From contig JAUCBJ010000442.1 of NCBI GenBank assembly GCA_032718475.1, forward strand, positions 1-37,856: a stretch of DNA of 37,856 nucleotides, written 5' to 3'. The position numbers were made by a program, and so were the translations under genes. This DNA comes from Nemertoderma westbladi. Its lineage: Eukaryota > Xenacoelomorpha > Nemertodermatida > Nemertodermatidae. The notes below the pieces were generated by a model that did no database searches, had not been told where the DNA came from, and was given only the letters and a program-made list of their open reading frames with translations. Position 1 is the stretch's first letter, and each line of letters starts with the position of its first letter. Shown in pieces: positions 28,576-37,775 of the stretch.

Positions 28576-30257
28576 ATGGAGATGTCAAACTTGTTGAGAA
28601 AGATTTTGTAGTTACATGGCTGAATGAAAAACGATATTGGGAATTGAAATGGACATGGAAAGGGGAAAACCCTCCGATAAAACATCTGGGGTCTGGTCTT
28701 GGGGATTATGGCATCACTATAGGGCAACCACAAAGTAAACTCCTTAATGCCGAGGTTAACAAATGGATAGAAAATGGCTGGGTTGAGAAATATGAGAGGG
28801 AAATGCATGGGGAACTGAGAGGACTTCTCCCACTCATTCCCGTATTACAGGAACACAAAGATACTACTCCTGTGCGACCTGTTTTAGACTATACACCCCT
28901 AAATAAGTGTGTTCAAGCTGATCCAGGGCGCCAAGTCGCAGTTTGTGTTGAAGCTGTGCGTAGCTGGCGAAAAATGGGGAATCATACTAGGAGTCTAGAC
29001 CTATCTAAGGCATACTTACAAATTCATGTTGTAGATGACCTTTGCCTATATCAGGGTATGCTTTGGGATGGAACCATTTATATTATGAAACGTATGGGAT
29101 ATGGCTTAGAAATTGCACATAAAGTGTTGAATGCTGTTGTACTCTTTGTGTTAGATACAGCTAGATACTCCCCTGATGAGGTAGAAAAATATGTAGACGA
29201 CATATATGTCAATGAGGATAAGGTCAAAGTGGAAGACGTTAGGGTTAACCTTGCATGCTATGGGTTAGTTACCAAAGAACCCACAGGTCCAAATGAAATG
29301 CGCCTACTTGGCATAGATGTTCAATCCAATAAGTGTGGTGTTTTGCAATGGAAACGATTTTTAAAGTCATTACTGTCTGTGCCGCATCCGTTGACCAAAC
29401 GTCAGCTGTTTTCTTGGTGTGGTAAGATTGTTGCACACTATCCTGTTGCAAGCTATTTACGTGTGTGTTGCAGCTGGCTTAAACGCCAATGCAGCGATGG
29501 AATGTGGGACAGTAGTGTTAATGATGTAGTTGAGACATTAGCCCACGATCTATATCATATGATCGAACTCGATGATCCTGTGAAGGGGCAATGGACAGTG
29601 CTGGACAAAGATGATACTAAGGTTGACATCTGGGTTGACTCTAGTGATATTGTACGAGCAGTTGTTTTGGAAGTTGATGGTGTTGTGGTGGAGGATGGTG
29701 CATGGTTGCGAAAATTAAAAGATTCAATGCATATTAACATTGCTGAGCTTGATGCAGTTATTGATGGTTTAAATCTTGCAGTAAAGTGGAACTTAGTGAC
29801 TAAGAACTACAATATATTTACCGATTCAGAGACAGTAAATAGGTGGTTGTGCCAAATGCTTGGAAATGTACAGCGATTCAAAATAGGGGGACTGTCTGAG
29901 GTTATTGTAAAAAGACGTCTGCAAGTGATTGAAGAAATTGTTGACTGTTATCATTGGAATATTAATGTTATCAAAGTTGCTTCTAAGGATAATAAGGCTG
30001 ATCGATTGACCAGAATTCCTGAAAGGTGGAGAAAAATTGTTCGGGCAGTTGAACATACTGTTGATGATGATGTTATATGTGCTGGTGCACATTTACCTAA
30101 GACCGTTGTTGGAATAGATGTTGGTATAATTTGTGCGAGGCAGGATGCTAATCTGGAATTAGCTGCCGTGAGACATGCCATAAATACCAATGATTGGAGT
30201 GAAGTCTCAAAGCATTGTGTTTATAAAGGTTTGAAGTCGCAGCTGCATGTTGATTAA
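28503..30257 (+). CDS. pol: reverse transcriptase-RNase H (Ty3/gypsy-type)
   Basis: A 584-codon frame in gag register. Reverse transcriptase blocks: PVRPVLDYTPLN (123-134), SLDLSKAYLQIHV with catalytic Asp166, YVDDIYV (230-236), then LLGIDV and LTKRQLFSWCGKIVAHYPV. RNase H follows: DIWVDSS (Asp379), INIAELDAVI (Glu415), IFTDSETVNRWL (Asp441) and NKADRLTR near the end. The frame ends at TAA (30255-30257), and integrase continues in the same frame, so that TAA is a nonsense change or a readthrough site. The true start lies upstream of the listed ATG, joined across the C run. Confidence 0.95.
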   Translation: MVPPPRHTVPYPRLGKFIKVAKSVNGDVKLVEKDFVVTWLNEKRYWELKWTWKGENPPIKHLGSGLGDYGITIGQPQSKLLNAEVNKWIENGWVEKYEREMHGELRGLLPLIPVLQEHKDTTPVRPVLDYTPLNKCVQADPGRQVAVCVEAVRSWRKMGNHTRSLDLSKAYLQIHVVDDLCLYQGMLWDGTIYIMKRMGYGLEIAHKVLNAVVLFVLDTARYSPDEVEKYVDDIYVNEDKVKVEDVRVNLACYGLVTKEPTGPNEMRLLGIDVQSNKCGVLQWKRFLKSLLSVPHPLTKRQLFSWCGKIVAHYPVASYLRVCCSWLKRQCSDGMWDSSVNDVVETLAHDLYHMIELDDPVKGQWTVLDKDDTKVDIWVDSSDIVRAVVLEVDGVVVEDGAWLRKLKDSMHINIAELDAVIDGLNLAVKWNLVTKNYNIFTDSETVNRWLCQMLGNVQRFKIGGLSEVIVKRRLQVIEEIVDCYHWNINVIKVASKDNKADRLTRIPERWRKIVRAVEHTVDDDVICAGAHLPKTVVGIDVGIICARQDANLELAAVRHAINTNDWSEVSKHCVYKGLKSQLHVD

Positions 30258-31007
30258 TCTGGCTTGCTTTTAAGAGAAGTTAAAATTCATCCTAATGATG
30301 TGGTTGATGTACCTGTGATTCCCAGTGATTTAGAGGCTGATGTCATTAGAAGAGGTCATTGCTCTTCTGGTCATAGCTGTTGGGAGATATCCAGGAATTA
30401 TTTACGACGTATATGTTATTTTCCATCCATGGCAATAAAATGTCAGGAATTTGTAAGCACCTGTAGAGAGTGTTGTTTGGCTAACCCGGTTAAACCAGAA
30501 AGTAGTTATCCCTCAGAGAGAACTGTAATAGCTGACCATCCGTGGCAAATTGTGTTTGTTGATTCTCTCAAGGTGGGTGAATCTTCATTGTTGGTTATGG
30601 TTGATTCGCTTTCAAAGTGGGCTGAAGTAGAATTTGTTCCATCTTTGTCTGCAGCAGACGTGACACCTATATTTCTTAATAAGTGTATACAATGGGGCCC
30701 CCCTGAAGTCATTCGTTCTGATGCTGGTCCTGAAATTGTAAATGGTCTGATAAAAAGTGTGCAGGCCGTGTTCGGTTTTAAAATGTTACACGGTGCAGTT
30801 AGAAATCCTCGAAGCCAAGGTGTCGTTGAACGTTACCACCGTACTTTTTTGACGATCTTAAGAAAAACTTTAATCAACCGACAAATGAATAGTGGTAAAT
30901 GCACAGTAGAACAAGATGAGTTAAATTGGATTCTTTATTACTACCGTAATCGTCCTAATACTTCAATTGGTATATCACCCATGAAAGCCTTTTGTGGTTG
31001 GGAATAG
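30258..31007 (+). CDS. int: integrase, zinc finger and catalytic core
   Basis: In the polymerase frame after TAA. Numbering residues from 30264, the HHCC zinc-binding set is H32, H37, C67 and C70. The catalytic triad is D100 (IVFVDSL), D153 (VIRSDAG) and E189 (QGVVERYH), the D,D(35)E spacing of retroviral-type integrases. It ends at TAG (31005-31007) after MKAFCGWE; the C-terminal domain continues in the same frame. All catalytic residues are intact. Confidence 0.95.
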   Translation, partial: SGLLLREVKIHPNDVVDVPVIPSDLEADVIRRGHCSSGHSCWEISRNYLRRICYFPSMAIKCQEFVSTCRECCLANPVKPESSYPSERTVIADHPWQIVFVDSLKVGESSLLVMVDSLSKWAEVEFVPSLSAADVTPIFLNKCIQWGPPEVIRSDAGPEIVNGLIKSVQAVFGFKMLHGAVRNPRSQGVVERYHRTFLTILRKTLINRQMNSGKCTVEQDELNWILYYYRNRPNTSIGISPMKAFCGWE

Positions 31008-31565
31008 GATGCAATCAATTGGACAAGTGCAAAAGGTTACAGCCCTAGTACATGGGTTTGTCACCGTATGAAACTAGCCGCCGAGTTGTTTGATTACTTG
31101 GAGCTACAACTCTCAGCATTAGATAATGACCTAAAAATTGTAACAAGGCATTTCACTGCGGGGGACAGTGTTTTTCTACGAAGAGACCCCAGGGCCGGAA
31201 AGGCATTCACTCCCTGGGAAAATGGGTGCATGGTTGTGGGACAGAAGGGACCAGCTACTTACCTGATAAAGCACAAAAACCATAAACCCCGGCAAAAGAT
31301 TGTAAATGTAGATTTGTTGAAGACACCCGATGAAACAACAAATAAAACTGACATTACTCTTAACAACTTTACAACTGGTCCCATTCGAGAAGTTGTTACC
31401 GATTCGAATTCATTAGATGAAGTTATTGTTGAATTGGAATCTCCAAGCCAAATGTCCTTGTGGTTGACCATGGTATTGGTGAAGGAGTCTTATCTAGTAG
31501 TGAGAGCGATGTTAGTGAGTGTGAGGACACACGTGGGGTTATCACTAGGAGCGGCCGGATTGTGA
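31008..31565 (+). CDS. integrase C-terminal (GPY/F-like) region and element 3' end
   Basis: Same frame as the integrase core, separated only by TAG. It holds FTAGDSVFLRRD, then WENGCMVVGQKGPATYLI, matching the GPY/F module of Ty3/gypsy integrases that binds DNA. Beyond VNVDLLKT the sequence has no recognised domain and ends at TGA (31563-31565). The first ATG is at 31068. No envelope gene is present. Confidence 0.82.
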   Translation, partial: DAINWTSAKGYSPSTWVCHRMKLAAELFDYLELQLSALDNDLKIVTRHFTAGDSVFLRRDPRAGKAFTPWENGCMVVGQKGPATYLIKHKNHKPRQKIVNVDLLKTPDETTNKTDITLNNFTTGPIREVVTDSNSLDEVIVELESPSQMSLWLTMVLVKESYLVVRAMLVSVRTHVGLSLGAAGL

Positions 31566-31603
31566 AACCTCCAAAATACTATGGTTATTGAGAAAATACA
31601 ATT

Positions 31604-31614
31604 GCAGGGGGAGA
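31604..31614 (+). other. polypurine tract
   Basis: GCAGGGGGAGA sits directly before the 3' LTR, the expected place for second-strand priming. Confidence 0.75.
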
Positions 31615-31951
31615 TGTTGGGTCAGCTGGTGCAATTGTGTGCGGTGAGAGTAGGGCGATAGGTCGGGGAGTAGGTAGGTGAGGACCTAAGGCGAGGAAGG
31701 ATGGAGAGTGATAGTTAGTAGAGAGTGTGGAAGTGTACCGGTAGGCGGTAGGGCAGTAGAGTGGTACTTGGGTTGCGCGGATTAGGTTTATTGCTCGGAT
31801 TCAGTAATTGGTTATTGTTAATTGTGTATACTGGTTTATATTGTTATATTACATATATATATAATAAATGATTGCATTGACACTCGAAGATATATTGATT
31901 ATTTAAGTGACTGGGAAGTTTGGGAGAATGTTCGTTGTATTCGATGCTACA
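31615..31951 (+). mobile_element. 3' LTR of Ty3/gypsy element
   Basis: 337 bp, TGTTGGGTC to GATGCTACA. Four differences from the 5' LTR indicate a recent insertion despite the coding defects. Confidence 0.96.
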
Positions 31952-32263
31952 TTCGATGCAGCCTGTAGGCTCGCCAGACAGCAGAATCTACATTGGTCGT
32001 TTACCTGTAGACCTTCCGAACTGCGGACCGGTATAATATATGATTTTTAACTTGTAAAACTTCGAAACTTGAAAATAAAACGACATATTCGATTTAAATA
32101 AAGTACCCATATCTCACGTACAGACTCTAGTTTCTACCCACTCAAGTCGGTGTGAAATATGGTGCAACTTTATTTAAATCGAATAAGTTAATATTCATTT
32201 ATTAAAATATTACTGAGAAAAATTGGGTTTTGAATATTTGAAATAGATTATTAATAATTAAAA
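31952..32263. other. flank with inverted repeat, no gene
   Basis: A perfect 19-bp inverted repeat, TATTCGATTTAAATAAAGT at 32086-32104 and its complement at 32167-32185, encloses a 62-base loop. The stem extends imperfectly inward. Possibly a small MITE. Confidence 0.6.
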
Positions 32264-34049
32264 CTAACCACTCAGTAAATCGCCATCAACAAGATCTTGT
32301 AGATGCATTCCTCCTTTGTTTGAAATATTACCTCTCTCCATTGTCAGAAGCAATTGGGATAGTTTTGTTATTCTCTGCACTGTGTCAGGGAGTTGGTAAT
32401 ATTCTCTGTGTACCGCAATGTTATGGCCCATGTGTCAACTAGCAAATTCATTTCCGGTTCATTTAAGGCTAACATTTGGGCATGGGTGGCTATTTGTTTC
32501 CGTAATTTCGTAGATCGCATATTTTCTGGAGCCTGTAGTTCTGCTAATTGTGAATGACGACGCAATGCATCATGACCTCTAATGTACATTTCACTGCCAT
32601 AGTTGGCACATGCAAAGAGGTATGGGTTGTTATCAACAGCTGGTCTGTGTTTGATCAATATTGTGATGGTACGAATCATGTCTTTGGTAATTAGTACTCG
32701 CACGGTCCTTCCTCTCTTCCCAACCACGTCTATAATTTCAAAGATCTTACATAATTCCTTCTCTAGTTTGCTGAGCTGTAGGTCGGTGGTTTCTCTTTCA
32801 GTTGCTTTGTATCGTTTATCAAAATCTGATAATAACATTTTGGCAACATCCCCCGATCTTCTCCTGTTAAATATTATAATCTGACACATAGCCAGTTCGT
32901 TTAATGTGCACCAGGTCCTTTTCAGTTCGTTTTCCTCTCCATCACATTCTATAATTTCTTCTAGGCGTTTTATGTTGTCTTGCAAGTACTTCGTCATGAC
33001 TACGACATCGTTGGCTGTAGGTAGAGTCGAGGAAACGTGCAAGTTTCTTTTCCGTTGATATAATGTTTTATGTGCATGTGATGAAATATACACATTCCAG
33101 TTTAAAGTACACAGCTCATGGAAGTTGGTTACAGTTCTTAATGTGACCTCATCGGATGTTTGTAAAGCATCAGCTTTTATTATTAAGGCACACTTCCCTA
33201 AGGAGAACCCAATCTTAAGTGCCAGGGATGGAGTCAAGTACTGATGTGTCTTTTCGTTAAATCCAGAAATATCCTTAACAGCCGTAATGATGTCATGAAG
33301 ACGGTCAGGTGTGATATAGTCTTTTAATTTTGAATTGCAATCACCGGTATTTAAACGGAGTTGAATTAGTAATCGGCCCAATTCCCTTGTGCGATCTCTT
33401 ATATGTTTCCTTTGATCTTTCCCAGGTACCGCTTTGACCAACTCTCGTTCTACAAGGGACATAATTGTCGTATAACCCCTGACGGCTAATTTTATTTCGT
33501 CACTTTTCATTTCCTCAATCATTTCTTGGAGGATATTACTTTTGCATTGAATGTTGGAGGTTGGTCATAAAATGTTGCTCTTTGTAAGCACCCTGTCTCC
33601 CTTTGTTTTTCTGGATTTCCGTAAAGGGCATTGATGCCTCCAAAGTTCACGTTTCGAATACCACCCATAGCAAGGAGGACAAGGGCCATAATCATTGGGA
33701 TCGGCATCCGCATCTTGAGATGGACGATAGCAGACAAGTACATTGCCGTAACCCAAATGAAGTACGTTGGAATTATGTTTGTGGGCTCCCATGTTTCTCA
33801 ACTTACACAGTAACAGTCGACGGTTGTTTTATTTGTTAAGCTTAACTTAACAACATCTGGTTCATTTTTATGAACGGTTTCCAGATGACGAGGTAATTTC
33901 GAGAAGGCACAATCGTCGCAATAACAACAATATTGCTTTTTATCCCAACTTCGCACTGAACCGTGGTTTGTAGTGCTGACTACAAAAATCTTAGATGATG
34001 TTTTATCGGAAGTAGAGTTGGAGTTGGAGTTTAGAGTTGGAGGAGTCAT
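32264..34049 (-). pseudogene. zinc-finger plus tyrosine-recombinase-like gene, broken
   Basis: The N-terminal part (34049 to about 33815) has a CCYC...RHLETVH zinc finger after SWDKKQY. A frameshift near 33815 moves to a frame with KLRNMGAHKHNSNVL and a second finger-like CPPCYGWYSKRELWRHQC. An in-frame TGA (33565-33567) separates it from a 384-codon frame (33522-32368), in which FNRRRSGDVAKMLLSDF holds the first catalytic-type Arg, with MRSTKLRKQIATHAQ later. Near 32433 a second frameshift leads to MGHNIAVHREYYQLP, the GH..(H)..YY box with the likely nucleophilic Tyr, ending at TAG (32264-32266). The order Arg, R-x-x-LRK, GH, HREYY fits tyrosine recombinase domains such as those of Cryptons and derived host genes. 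The piece around 33754-33851 is duplicated at 35460-35557. Confidence 0.75.
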
Positions 34050-34445
34050 TGCATGGATATGCTGAATTTCATCAACCTCGATTTCCGGACTTTCATTACC
34101 TGCTGCGAAAAGGGTCCGGCCTTCATGTCTTCATCCTGGAAAAATTTAAACCAGAAAAACCGCCATGTGGTCACTCACACAACAGCACATGGATTTCACC
34201 ACCTATTGTGCCGAGACAGATCCCTGTTTCACGAGTGCTCGGAAGCCTGTCAATGTCTCTATTGCTTGAAGAGTTGCGAAATTTTGCTACATGCTCTTGA
34301 CTGTCCTCCTTTATCTGGCCTCCAGATAAAGATAATTTTAACTCTTTTAAGGCGTAACAATTGAAGCGGTGGAACAAAAGGGTGTAAGTCGGTTTTTTGG
34401 GGTTTTGAGTTTGATACATTTTCTGGGGTAATAAACCGAGTCAAT
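34050..34445. other. upstream flank of the recombinase-like gene
   Basis: The gene frame stays open upstream of its first ATG to about 34115 with acidic codons (NESPEIEVDEIQ). Splice-like signals occur (GTGAGT near 34175 and TTTTTCCAG near 34140, minus strand), but the phases do not give a continuous frame, so no exon is called. Confidence 0.35.
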
Positions 34446-34640
34446 GGCGCAAAATGACCGCAAACACAAAATAAATTTTAGTGGGTTTGAAAAATTAATA
34501 TAATTTAAATAAAAACATTAAGGGAAAGGAGCAGGTTACAGTGGCGGTGTTTTCTAACCAAAACAACAAACTATACATGATTTCTCTTGTGGTCAATTTG
34601 CGCTGAAGATCACAATATTTACTTGCGGTCAAAGTGCGCC
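34446..34640. mobile_element. MITE-like repeat, copy C
   Basis: Terminal inverted repeats GGCGCAAAATGACCGCAA (34446-34463) and TTGCGGTCAAAGTGCGCC (34623-34640). The body holds AAGGGAAAGGAGCAGGTTAC and AACCAAAACAA blocks shared with 21539-21710 and 24279-24462. No target duplication is obvious. Confidence 0.7.
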
Positions 34641-34850
34641 ACTATCTGAATAAACCATGCTGCATCGATTCGCCGTGTCACCTAAGCCATATCTATTTTC
34701 ATTAATGAGATAATTTATGTTAAAAAAATGGTGGTTTTGATGTCAGTGTAAAAAGGTTCTAACTGCCAATGATATACCATTTTGCAACTCACCACTCTAA
34801 AAGTTACCCCATTTTTACACAAACTGTATACATATTTGGTTTTTGACCCC

Positions 34851-35453
34851 AAATCAGCAACCCCAAATTACCCCAGATCTGTATTTTTATTGAATTCCGC
34901 TGTGGTCCTCGATTTGAATGCATTTTCCTACAATGCTGTGTATGTGTTTCTGAGTATGAATGTCCTCGGTTTGTTTGTATTCTACGCAAAGTCCTCGGTT
35001 TCCGGTGCCAAAATAAACACTTTAGTTTTCAACCAACCGAGGACCCGAATACAAACCGAGGACCCGAATACAAACCGAGGACCCGAATACAAACCGAGGA
35101 CCCGAATACAAACCGAGGAGCCGAATGCAAACCTAGGGGCCGAATACAAACCGTACAAACTTGAACAAGGTGATGGTATAATAATGCTTAAGCGGCTCAA
35201 TAAAATCAATGAAGAATGAAAAAATGACAGATATTCTGAATTTGGTAATAGAGAAATAACTTTTAACAGCATTTATTTATTCAACTATGTATATTTTAGA
35301 CTTTATTAATGTTAACGAAGGCCAATATCAATAAAATTGATTATTCAAATGACAGTAATTCAGTTTCCAATAAAATATTAAGTAATCAGATAACCGTAGA
35401 AAAATTATGTTATTATTATACTGTATGTCAGAATGTACCCAAAAAACCTAAAA
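34851..35453. repeat. dispersed repeat, copy 2
   Basis: Nearly identical to 22331-22914, in the same orientation, with one extra unit of the 19-bp GAGGACCCGAATACAAACC minisatellite. It is followed after six bases by the fragment copied from the recombinase-like gene. Confidence 0.92.
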
Positions 35454-35459
35454 ACTAAA

Positions 35460-35557
35460 CAAATGAAGTACGTTGGAATTATGTTTGTGGGCTCCCATGT
35501 TTCTCAACTTACACAGTAACAGTCTACGGTTGTTTTATTTGTTAAGCTTAACTTAAC
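35460..35557. repeat. 98-bp duplicate of 33754-33851
   Basis: Same orientation, one mismatch (CGAC to CTAC). The source covers part of the zinc-finger region of the minus-strand gene. The copy ends at a TTAA where piggyBac-like terminal sequence begins. Confidence 0.95.
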
Positions 35558-35780
35558 CTTCTAATTGCCGTGGGGTCGCTAGCGACCCCAGAACACATTT
35601 ATAATTTCTATAGATGCGTACTAAATTATTTCCGGAAACAAAATGATCCGTGGTAAAAATTCTACCAGTGTTTTCTATAGCTGGTAGTGAAAAAAATCTA
35701 AATTGCTGTCCCAACACACTATTTATTAGCAATTATAAAAAATGCAGCGTTATGTACCATGGGGTCGCTAGCGACCCCAA
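35553..35780. mobile_element. piggyBac-like terminal segment with two palindromes
   Basis: TTAA (35553-35556) is followed by CCTTCTAATTGCCGT and the perfect 18-bp palindrome GGGGTCGCTAGCGACCCC (about 35570). The palindrome recurs at about 35761. TTAA, a C-led terminus and a subterminal GGGGTC..GACCCC palindrome repeat the plan of the element at 13149-14763. No matching opposite end was found in the window. Confidence 0.5.
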
Positions 35781-35906
35781 CCGTATACGTAGACGGCGAG
35801 ACAGAACACAGGTGGAACGCTGGCAGGGGCGTGGTAGATTATAAGCCACATGCAGATTACATGTCTGTATATGCTTGTACGTGTGCTTCTTAGGTTACAA
35901 TTACAT

Positions 35907-36117
35907 GAACAAGTGACTCCTCCCATCCGCATACAGTAAGCCATAATCTGAGGAAATCTTCTCATTGGATGATGTACAGTATATTATCTCCGGCACAAAC
36001 ACGAGACAAATTTTCAGATTGCCCTAGCAACTCACATTAGCTACGTTATATTTCTGTATATCTAACGAACAAGTGACTCCCCCCGTCCGCATACAGTAAG
36101 CCATAATCTGAGGAAAT
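35907..36117. repeat. 51-bp direct repeat, 160 bp apart
   Basis: GAACAAGTGACTCC, then TCCGCATACAGTAAGCCATA and ATCTGAGGAAAT, occurs at 35907-35957 and 36067-36117 with two mismatches. No gene in the surrounding 35780-36530 stretch; that stretch otherwise holds ordinary unique-looking DNA. Confidence 0.85.
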
Positions 36118-36642
36118 GTAGATTATAGGTCACCAAATTATTGGTCGGTAAATTGGTACCGGCCATGTGCCGGGGGTAAAGAAATTAGTTGTGTCAGTGG
36201 CGCCTCAGCCTACCCTCGTGTAGAAGCCAAGAGCTGAAGAGAGAGGTGGCTTTCATGGTTACCTCCGCTCCGGTTCAGTACCTACCTTGTTGTAGGCCTA
36301 CTCACCAATCCACTTTCTGACTTTTTTTATTGGCTTGGGAGCTTCGCGCCGTTCGCTTCGCTCACCAACCCAATTAGGATTACCTGATTACTGTTAGATC
36401 TAGGTTAGGGTTGTAATGCAATCCTAACCAAGGGACTAACCCTACCCCCTTCAGGAAGTCCATTCAAACAGTAAAAAAACGGGCAATTTGAATCCGACGC
36501 TAAACTCCACGTATGCCCGGTACGTACCGGACCGGTGGTGGTAGGTAGGCCTACAAAAGATATCAGGCAGGATATAGGCCCTAGTAGGATACCGTACAGC
36601 CGTAACGGTACCGTTACCGACCATTATTATATATCTCAAAAC

Positions 36643-36825
36643 ATGTCTATCCGGTATACTGCACAGCAAGCCCTAGATATCATACTCAATTATGAAAGCG
36701 AGAGTGATGATGAAAATGAGGAGGAAATCGGCGACGTGTGTGACGGGATCAATGGATCCCGACCGGTTGTAGTTAGTACGCGTCACAGCGGGCCGATGGG
36801 TGGATATGATATAATATATATATAA
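36643..36825 (+). pseudogene. possible piggyBac transposase N-terminus
   Basis: From the ATG at 36643 the frame encodes MSIRYTAQQALDIILNYESE and an acidic DDENEEE run, then CDGINGSRPVV, ending at TAA (36823-36825). An aliphatic helix followed by an acidic serine-rich stretch is typical of piggyBac transposase N-termini but not specific. A similar CDGIHGGSR string is on the minus strand near 12905. No downstream catalytic part is present. Confidence 0.35.
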
Positions 36826-37187
36826 GGTCTGAGTTCGGTGTTCAACTGAAGTATAATATTGTAATATAGATGATAGCAATAATTGGTAGATACAGGTACC
36901 GGTAGGATAATGCATACAGCACCGCAACGACGGTCAAACTATGTGGCCGGTCCGCGGTAAACTAATCACTGAGTAAACTGAATAACTGATTGCATCGACC
37001 GGTAATATATATTGCACGGTTTGGCCTTGTTACAGTACCTAGTCGATGCTGTCCCCCCATTGGCTAATATCCCTGTTGGCACCCTTTGCCCCCCTCTGAA
37101 GTGCTTCCCTTCGCTCCTTGTGTTCTCTCTCGGTTAGGGGTTTGGCCCCTGACCCCTATTGTGTGTTTCTCCTTCCCTTCCCACTTT
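36826..37187. other. no gene recognised
   Basis: Includes ACCGGTA-rich DNA and a pyrimidine-rich stretch. If the LTR reading below is right, this is LTR sequence on the minus strand. Confidence 0.3.
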
Positions 37188-37360
37188 ATTGGGGTGACAC
37201 GAGGTTGATATTGGTAATCAACCTCGTGCTCCCAATATTGCTTAGGTTATGGCTCACTTTATGGGGTTTGGTGAGGCGGAATTGATTCGCTAACACTCCC
37301 CCCCATGCTATCTTCCCGGTGAGAAGATAGCATCAACCACTAAGTGCGCTTCAATTCCGC
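37188..37360. other. cluster of strong stem-loops / possible LTR boundary
   Basis: Hairpin 1: CACGAGGTTGAT (37198-37209) pairs with ATCAACCTCGTG (37217-37228), extended by ATTGGG/CCCAAT beyond an internal loop. Hairpin 2: ATGCTATCTTC pairs with GAAGATAGCAT (about 37306-37334). The GCGGAATTGA/TCAATTCCGC pair encloses hairpin 2. On the minus strand GCATGGGGGGGAG precedes TGTTAGCG, the layout of a polypurine tract before an LTR. Neither an RNA gene nor an LTR is proven. Confidence 0.45.
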
Positions 37361-37775
37361 TGGAACTCGATCTATTATCGGGTGTGGGGTGGAGTTATTT
37401 TCTTGGAGTCGGCTTTCCAGGCCGCTCCCTATGGGTATGATGTCACTACCCTCTGGCGTCTCGTGTCGGGCCGATCGTGCGCTTCTCTCACACAATTTTT
37501 GTTTCCCCGACACTCTCACCACTCTAACTCCGCTCTCTGACTCAACTCGCTCTTACCCTCTCCCCACACCTGAATCGCACTCTTCTCTCTCGCCAACAGT
37601 TCCTTTCACTATCTCCTCTCGACGCCCTGCCACTCTTTAAGGCCCTGACCTCTACTGCTACCCCTCTGCTCTGCATACTATCTTTACCTCTACTAACTTC
37701 TAACTCGAACTCCTCTAACTCTACTGACTCCCTAGCCCTCTAACTAGAACTCTCTAACTCTATCCACTCTTCTAA
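37361..37775. other. pyrimidine-rich low-complexity DNA
   Basis: CTCTAACT-type repeats dominate from about 37500. The open frame at 37344-37640 results from this composition; no gene is called. Confidence 0.5.

Noticed and set aside
28305-28808. Minus-strand 167-codon frame in the LTR element
   Set aside because: Antisense shadow of the protease and reverse transcriptase frames, with no motif.
34782-35219. 145-codon plus-strand frame
   Set aside because: Runs through a dispersed repeat and its 19-bp minisatellite; the homologous copy at 22205-22597 is open only over the same repeat.
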